Below are positions 59,138 to 64,000 of a stretch of 64,000 bases of DNA, in pieces (the first letter of the stretch is position 1; the number at the start of each line of letters is the position of its first letter). A model generated the notes under the pieces. It did not search any database. It was not told where the DNA came from and saw only the letters and a list, made by a program, of their open reading frames with translations. The stretch lies in the NCBI RefSeq assembly GCF_004571025.1, contig NZ_SPQT01000001.1, positions 434,001 through 498,000 on the forward strand, in the 5' to 3' direction. The DNA comes from Bradyrhizobium niftali (lineage in GTDB: Bacteria > Pseudomonadota > Alphaproteobacteria > Rhizobiales > Xanthobacteraceae). A program made the translations under genes and the position numbers.

Positions 59138-60505
59138 CTACGCCTGCAACAGCGCCTCAATCTGCCGGGCGGCGCGCAGCAGCGTGCGGTCCTGGCCGCG
59201 CCGGGCGATGATCTGGAGGCCGAACGGAAGCCCGCGGGAATCGGTCCCGCACGGAATCGAGATCGCCGGCAAGCGGGCGTGATTGACGAACGGCGTGAAC
59301 ACGGCATGCCCGCGCGGGCTCGCGGGGCGGCCGCCGATCATATCGGGCCCCAACTGGGTGAACGGCCATGCGACGCAAGGAACAGTCGGCATGAGCAGCA
59401 GGTCGACCTCGGTGAAGAACGCCGCGAAGGCATTGGCGATCGTGGCGCTTGCGATCAGCGCACCCGCAACGTCCGCGCCTGACCAGGCGAGCCCTCGCTC
59501 GATCTGCCTGGCGATGTCAGGATCGAAGACAGTCGGGTCCTTGCGGAAGGCGTCGCCATGGAGCGCGGCGAGGCCGGCATGCTGAAGCGGCATGAGGGCG
59601 TCTTCCGTCGCGCCGGCGGGCCAGACGGGATCGCGCTGCGTGATGCTGAGGCCTGCGGCGGAGAGACGCGCGATGGCGGACACCAGCCCGCCCGCGACGA
59701 CATCATCGACCGCAACGTCGAGCCCAAGGCGTGGCGAGAACGCGATGCGGAGGCGCGCGATGTCATCGGGTTCTCGCGCGATGACGGCCGAATCCGGATC
59801 GCGCGGATCGACGCCGGCCATCGTCTCGAACGCCAGCGCGATATCGGCAACATCGGCGGCGATCGGCGCGATGACCGACAGGCCGAAGAACGGTTCGGCG
59901 AAGCCGGGCCCATAGGGGATCGCACCATAGGACGGCTTGAAGCCGGCGACGCCGACATGGGCCGGCGGCCTGCGGCTGGAGCCGCCCGCATCGGTGCCGA
60001 TCGCAAGCGGCACGAGACCGGCTGCGACCGCCGTGGCAGGTCCGCCCGAAGAGCCGCCCGGCGTCAACGCGGGATCGAGGGGATGCCGCGTCGGGCCGAA
60101 CAGCGGCGATGTGGTGACGCCCTTGCTGGCGAACTCGGATGTCGCGCCGATGCCGGCGACGACCGCGCCGGCATCGCGCAGCCGCTCGACCGCAATCGCA
60201 TCCTGCGGCGCGATGAAATCGGCGAACAAGCGCGAGCCCTGCGTCACGCGCCAGCCACGGGTCCAGATGTTGTCCTTGACGACGATGGGCACGCCGGCAA
60301 GCCGCATTGTCTCGCCGGCACGCAGGCGCTCGTCGACCGCGGCGGCATCGGCCAGCGTGCGCGCGGGATCGATCGTGACCACCGCGTTCAACGCCTTGGC
60401 GGCCTCGATCCGCGCGAGCGCGGCCTTTGCGGTCTCGACGGCGTTCGTCCGTCCGGCCGCGACATCGGCCGCGATCTCGCGGGCGCTATGTGCTGGCTTT
60501 GTCAT
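59138..60505 (-). CDS. Amidase, amidase-signature family
   Basis: A 455-residue amidase-signature hydrolase. The Ser-cisSer-Lys triad positions are visible: Lys in PIVVKDNIW, cis-Ser in TPGGSSGGPATA, and the nucleophile Ser in GTDAGGSSRRP. Length and order are normal for the family. The substrate cannot be inferred; it could be an amide or a carbamate in nitrogen scavenging. Its start overlaps the 3' end of the MFS transporter gene by 20 bases, so the transporter and the amidase are probably cotranscribed and functionally linked. Confidence 0.9.
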   Translation of the reverse strand: MTKPAHSAREIAADVAAGRTNAVETAKAALARIEAAKALNAVVTIDPARTLADAAAVDERLRAGETMRLAGVPIVVKDNIWTRGWRVTQGSRLFADFIAPQDAIAVERLRDAGAVVAGIGATSEFASKGVTTSPLFGPTRHPLDPALTPGGSSGGPATAVAAGLVPLAIGTDAGGSSRRPPAHVGVAGFKPSYGAIPYGPGFAEPFFGLSVIAPIAADVADIALAFETMAGVDPRDPDSAVIAREPDDIARLRIAFSPRLGLDVAVDDVVAGGLVSAIARLSAAGLSITQRDPVWPAGATEDALMPLQHAGLAALHGDAFRKDPTVFDPDIARQIERGLAWSGADVAGALIASATIANAFAAFFTEVDLLLMPTVPCVAWPFTQLGPDMIGGRPASPRGHAVFTPFVNHARLPAISIPCGTDSRGLPFGLQIIARRGQDRTLLRAARQIEALLQA

Positions 60506-61676
60506 GGCCTCCCCAGATCAGCGCCACTGTGCCGCAGAGAGCGAGGCAGGCCAAGGCGAAGAACGCCGCGCCAAGGCCGGCCACACCGTCCAGGATCGAC
60601 ACCACGGCCGGCGCCGCCAGCAGGCCGGCATAGGACGCGGTCAGCACCGCGCCGGTGGTCTCGCCGATCCGGTCCTGCGGGGCGAGGCGGGCGATCTCGG
60701 CGATGAAGACGCCGTTCCAGCCCGATGCCGTCAGGCCGAACAGCGCCGCCACTGCGAACTGCCAGGTGCGGCTGAGCGATCCGCCGTCGAGGCCAAGCAG
60801 CGCAGCGCAGAGGGCCATGCCGAGGCCGATGACGATGAGCACGGCGCGGGAAGCGTCGAGGCGCATGGCGACGTAGCCCCAGCCGAGCCGGCCGATCAGA
60901 CCGCCGGCCTGCGCGCAGGCGAGCGCCATACCGGCCTCGATATGGCTGAGGCCAAGCTCGCGCGTGCCGAGCGTGACGAAGACCGTGTTGAGCGACACCT
61001 GCATCGCGCTGAACGGCATCGAGGCCAGCGCCAGCATTGCGATGCGCCGGTCCGCGGTCACCAGCGCCAGCCGCGCGCGCAGATCGAGCTTTGGCGGCGG
61101 GACGATCTTGCCGGCATAGGCCGGCCGCAGCCACTCGAACAGCGCAATCGCGAGCAGCGCCAGGGCGGCAACGGCCGCATAGCACCAGGCGGGCCCGAAC
61201 GCGATGGCGATTGCGGGCAGGGCCAGCGAGCCGCAGACCGCGCCGATCTGGTTGCCGGTCTGCCGCACCGAGAAGACGAAGGCGCGGCGCTCGGCGGTTA
61301 CGAGCCGCGCCAGCAGCGCCGCGCTTGCGGGCGTCTCGGGCCCCATGGCGAGGCCGAGGCAGAGGCCTGCGGCCAGCAGGGCGGCGCTCGATCCGAGTGA
61401 AGCCAGCGCCATGCCGACGACGATGGCCGCCGCGCACAGGCTCGCGATCCGCAGCGAGCCGACCCGCGCGATGAAGCCGCCGCCCCAGAACGAGGCGGGG
61501 ATGCCGACGGCGAACACCGCGCATGAGAACATCGAGAGCTGCCAGACCTCGATATGGGCGCGCGGCGCGACCACGCCGGGCGCGAACAAGGCGAGCGCGA
61601 CCAGCGCCTGGAGCCAGGTCATCGCGCCCAGGGCTGGCAGCAGTGCTGGCCGAGCGGCAGCGTTTCCGACTATCAT
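60486..61676 (-). CDS. MFS transporter
   Basis: A 396-residue membrane protein with about twelve hydrophobic helices and a cytoplasmic loop near residue 190-210. The loop 2-3 motif region (GGGFIARVGSLRIAS) and RQTGNQIGAVCGSLALPAIA in the fifth helix are consistent with major facilitator carriers of the CynX/NimT type. The start at 61676 removes 22 unlikely residues. The gene lies 23 bases from the divergent hydroxyisourate hydrolase and overlaps the amidase gene. The substrate is unknown. Confidence 0.85.
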   Translation of the reverse strand: MIVGNAAARPALLPALGAMTWLQALVALALFAPGVVAPRAHIEVWQLSMFSCAVFAVGIPASFWGGGFIARVGSLRIASLCAAAIVVGMALASLGSSAALLAAGLCLGLAMGPETPASAALLARLVTAERRAFVFSVRQTGNQIGAVCGSLALPAIAIAFGPAWCYAAVAALALLAIALFEWLRPAYAGKIVPPPKLDLRARLALVTADRRIAMLALASMPFSAMQVSLNTVFVTLGTRELGLSHIEAGMALACAQAGGLIGRLGWGYVAMRLDASRAVLIVIGLGMALCAALLGLDGGSLSRTWQFAVAALFGLTASGWNGVFIAEIARLAPQDRIGETTGAVLTASYAGLLAAPAVVSILDGVAGLGAAFFALACLALCGTVALIWGGHDKAST

Positions 61677-61699
61677 GGTGGCGCGCTCAGCGGAGGAAC

Positions 61700-62038
61700 A
61701 TGGTGGCAGGCGGTATTTCCATTCACGCGGTCGATGTGGCAAGCGGACGGCCCGCGCAGGGGCTGCGCGTCGAAATCTGGAGGATCGATCCCGACTCCTC
61801 GCGCATTGCCGACGGGCGGCTCGGCGCCAACGGCGTGCTCGATCACCCCGTCGCGCAAGGCGCCGGTGTGACGGCCGGCGAGTACGAGGTCCTGTTTCAT
61901 CTCGGCGAGTTCTTTAGCGACAGCGGCGGTTTTCTCACGGTGACGCCGTTCCGCTTCCGCATCAAGGAGGTCGACGAGCATTTTCACCTGCCGCTGAAAT
62001 TCACGCGCTGGGGTTATTCGCTGTTCCGCGGCGCCTGA
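61700..62038 (+). CDS. 5-hydroxyisourate hydrolase (transthyretin-like)
   Basis: A 112-residue transthyretin-related enzyme that opens 5-hydroxyisourate after urate oxidation. The N-terminal ISIHAVDVASGRPAQGLRVE and the C-terminal KFTRWGYSLFRGA correspond to the family's HVLD-GxPA and YSTYRGS signatures, with Leu-Phe in place of the usual Thr-Tyr and Ala as the last residue. A GGAGG site precedes the ATG. Its stop codon abuts the stop of the convergent permease gene with no base between (TGATCA). Other urate genes are not in view. Confidence 0.87.
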   Translation: MVAGGISIHAVDVASGRPAQGLRVEIWRIDPDSSRIADGRLGANGVLDHPVAQGAGVTAGEYEVLFHLGEFFSDSGGFLTVTPFRFRIKEVDEHFHLPLKFTRWGYSLFRGA

Positions 62039-62854
62039 TCAGTTCGTCAGCCGTCGCGACAGGCCCGTGACGCGCTCCATGACGGCGACCAGCGCGACGG
62101 TCGCGATGATCAGCACGCCCGACAGCGCGGCGATGGTGACATCCAGCTTGCCTTCGAGATCCTGCCACATCCGGATCGGCAGCATGTCGGTGGCGGCATC
62201 GCGCAGGAACAGCGAGACCGGCACGTTGTCGAAGGACGACATGAAGGCGATGAAGGCGCCCGCGATGATGCCCGGCCGGATCAGCGGCAGCACGATCCGA
62301 CGGAACGTATAGAGTCGGCTGGCGCCCAGCACCGCCGAGCTCTCCAGCAGGGTCGGCTCGAGCTGGGCGAGCGCTGCGATCGTGTTGCGCACCACATAGG
62401 GAACGCAGACGACGGTGTGGCCGATCACCAGCGTCAGCGGCGACACCGGCAGGCCGACCAGCGAGAACAGCATCAGGGCGGCAAGCCCGAAGGCCAGCGC
62501 CGGCAGGACCAGCGGCGACATGAAGAGGGAATCGAGCAGCCGTGCAGACAGCGTCCGCGAGCGCGAGATCGCAAGCGCTGCGGCGACGCCGAGGACGACG
62601 GACAGGCCCGTCGCCCACAGCGCGACGATGAGGCTGTTCTTGGCCGCGAAGTGCAGCTGCCAGGCATTCCACAGTTCGGCGTACCAGCGCAGCGAATAGC
62701 CCGGCGGCGGGAAGCGCAGCGAGAAGCCGCTGGTGAAGGAGACGATCAGCACCACCAGCGAGGGCGCGATGATGATGATCAGCGCGATCACCGCGATCAC
62801 GGTCATGGCCAGCTCGAAGCTGATGGCCTCCAGGGTGCGCTTGCGACTGCTCAT
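62039..62854 (-). CDS. ABC transporter permease, PotC-like (second importer)
   Basis: A 271-residue permease with about six helices. The EAA loop is LESSAVLGASRLYTFRRIV followed by LPLIRPGIIAG. The start at 62854 overlaps the upstream permease stop by one base (TGATG); the open frame further upstream is out-of-frame coding of that gene. It pairs with the next permease as the membrane channel. The operon's ATPase gene is not in the window. Confidence 0.91.
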   Translation of the reverse strand: MSSRKRTLEAISFELAMTVIAVIALIIIIAPSLVVLIVSFTSGFSLRFPPPGYSLRWYAELWNAWQLHFAAKNSLIVALWATGLSVVLGVAAALAISRSRTLSARLLDSLFMSPLVLPALAFGLAALMLFSLVGLPVSPLTLVIGHTVVCVPYVVRNTIAALAQLEPTLLESSAVLGASRLYTFRRIVLPLIRPGIIAGAFIAFMSSFDNVPVSLFLRDAATDMLPIRMWQDLEGKLDVTIAALSGVLIIATVALVAVMERVTGLSRRLTN

Positions 62855-63717
62855 CACGCGCCTCCATAGCCGCGCGACATGCGGCCGAGCGTGGTGAAGA
62901 CGGAGACGACCGCGAGCACGGCCAGCAGGAAGATGATTGAGATCGCGGATGCAAAGGGCCAGTTCTGCAGCGTCGAGGCCTGCTGATAGAGATACATCGG
63001 CATGAACAGCATCTGCCCGCCGCCGATCAGCGACTGGGTGATGAACGCCGTGATCGCCGCGGCATAGGTCAGCGTGCAGCCGGCGATCACGCCCGGCAAG
63101 GACAGCGGCAGCACGATCCTGAAGAAGGTGCGCCAGCTTCCGGCGCCGAGCGAGCAGGAGGCATCGTCGAGATTGGGATCGATGCGGCCGAGCGCGGTGA
63201 TCAGCGGCAGCGTCATCAAGGGCATCTGCACCTGCGCCAGCGCGAGCACGACGCCGAACTGGGTGTAAAGCAGTTTTAGAGGGGTATCGATGATGCCGAG
63301 CGATTGCAGCGTCGCGTTGATGATGCCCTGGCGGCCGAGGATGACGATCCAGGCGAAGGTGCGTACCACGACGCTGGTCAGGAGCGGCAGCAGCACGATC
63401 AGGATGATGATGGTCTGAAGCCGCGGCCCGACCCGCTGGTAGAGCCAGGCAATGGGAAAGCCGAGCACGAGGCACACGGCCGTGACCTCGGCGCCCAGCA
63501 GCAGCGTCGAGCCGAGCACCCCCAGGCTGAAGGGATCGGTGAGGAAGTGCAGGTACTGGCCGAGCCCCCAATGGAGCCCGGCCGTGTCGTTGTGCAGCGA
63601 GAGCCAGAGCAGTTGCAGCAGCGGCGCCACGAAGAAGACCAGGAAGAACAGCGCCAGCGGCACTGCCAATCCCATCCCGTAGGTGGTCACGTCCCGTGAT
63701 GCCGGTGCTGCACCCAT
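62854..63717 (-). CDS. ABC transporter permease, PotB-like (second importer)
   Basis: A 287-residue permease. It has a first helix near residues 15-38 (GLAVPLALFFLVFFVAPLLQ), a periplasmic loop, and the EAA loop DDASCSLGAGSWRTFFRIV followed by LPLSLPGVIAG. It starts 20 bases after the stop of the binding-protein gene. Similarity to the first operon's permeases is at family level only. Confidence 0.91.
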   Translation of the reverse strand: MGAAPASRDVTTYGMGLAVPLALFFLVFFVAPLLQLLWLSLHNDTAGLHWGLGQYLHFLTDPFSLGVLGSTLLLGAEVTAVCLVLGFPIAWLYQRVGPRLQTIIILIVLLPLLTSVVVRTFAWIVILGRQGIINATLQSLGIIDTPLKLLYTQFGVVLALAQVQMPLMTLPLITALGRIDPNLDDASCSLGAGSWRTFFRIVLPLSLPGVIAGCTLTYAAAITAFITQSLIGGGQMLFMPMYLYQQASTLQNWPFASAISIIFLLAVLAVVSVFTTLGRMSRGYGGA

Positions 63718-63737
63718 CGTCAGGTCCTTAAGCTCTC

Positions 63738-64000
63738 TCAGATCTTGATCTCGCGGTTGAAACGCTCGATCCAGGCCGAGCGCTGCTCGTTGATCTTCTT
63801 CCAGTCCTGGAACACGAACTTCTGCTTCAGCTCGGCCGTGTCCTTGGCGAGCACGCGCGCGATCTCGCCGCCCATCGTCACCTTGGAGTTGGTGGGCACG
63901 ATCAGGTAGGGTGGGTTCATCAGCGTGGTCTGCACCTCCGGCGTCAGCGCCGCCTCAATCAGCTTGAAGGCGAGCTCGCGGTTCGGCGAGTTCTTGACGA
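63738..64000 (-). CDS. Extracellular solute-binding protein (partial, C-terminal 86 residues)
   Basis: The C-terminal end of a periplasmic binding protein whose start lies beyond the right edge. The visible part reads KNSPNRELAFKLIEAALTPE, then VQTTLMNPPYLIVPTNSK and ends FNREIKI. The phrase N-R-LAFKLIEAALTPE-Q matches the C-terminal helix region of PotD-like proteins. It is the first visible gene of the operon with the two permeases to its left. Confidence 0.85.
   Translation of the reverse strand, partial: VKNSPNRELAFKLIEAALTPEVQTTLMNPPYLIVPTNSKVTMGGEIARVLAKDTAELKQKFVFQDWKKINEQRSAWIERFNREIKI

Noticed and set aside
1..64000. tRNA, rRNA, CRISPR arrays, insertion sequences, prophage, attachment sites
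   Set aside because: None recognised. There are no regularly spaced short direct repeats, transposase-like proteins or tRNA-like cloverleaf sequences.

Overview
The window is high-GC, densely packed DNA typical of an alphaproteobacterium of the Hyphomicrobiales. A Bradyrhizobium or close relative is the best fit, inferred from the aerobic cobalamin gene set, the LktA-type filamentous adhesin, periplasmic-binding-protein/hybrid-kinase pairs, and an interspersed palindrome of the kind common in that group. No rRNA, tRNA, insertion sequence, phage gene or CRISPR array was recognised.

Region 1 (1-4,870, minus strand): a polyamine/spermidine-type ABC importer operon. An IclR regulator comes first, then two permeases, a Tat-exported binding protein, the ATPase, and the start of an AroM-family gene. 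Most genes overlap by 4 bases (ATGA or GTGA).

Region 2 (4,975-7,630): an alpha/beta hydrolase and a ring-cleaving VOC dioxygenase (MhqD/MhqO-like), divergent from a LysR regulator. Two inverted repeats lie in the shared promoter region.

Region 3 (7,631-12,591): a small exported protein of unknown function, and a minus-strand pair made of an orphan periplasmic binding protein and an 897-residue hybrid sensor kinase.

Region 4 (12,592-31,962): a two-partner secretion locus. It holds a 247-residue exported protein, a 5,580-residue filamentous adhesin (TpsA) that fills 16.7 kb, and its outer-membrane transporter (TpsB). A palindromic repeat closes the region.

Region 5 (31,978-58,984): an almost complete aerobic cobalamin pathway with its uptake functions. 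Lower-ligand and nucleotide-loop genes (bluB, cobS, cobU, cbiB, cobD, cobT, a phosphatase) flank the corrin-ring genes (cobA, I, G, J, M, F, K, L, H, B, N, O, Q, plus cobE, cobW and a DUF1636 gene). Three cobalamin riboswitches, all on the plus strand, head (i) DUF1636-cobW-cobN-cobG-cobH-cobI-cobJ, (ii) a CbiM-like metal permease, cobF and cobT, and (iii) a TonB-dependent receptor with a PepSY membrane protein. The cobaltochelatase partners of CobN (the aerobic-type CobS/CobT ATPase subunits) are not here.

Region 6 (59,138-64,000): an amidase and an MFS transporter on the minus strand, a 5-hydroxyisourate hydrolase on the plus strand, and a second ABC importer (two permeases and the C-terminal end of a binding protein) running off the right edge. 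Purine or amide nitrogen use is a possible theme, by inference only.
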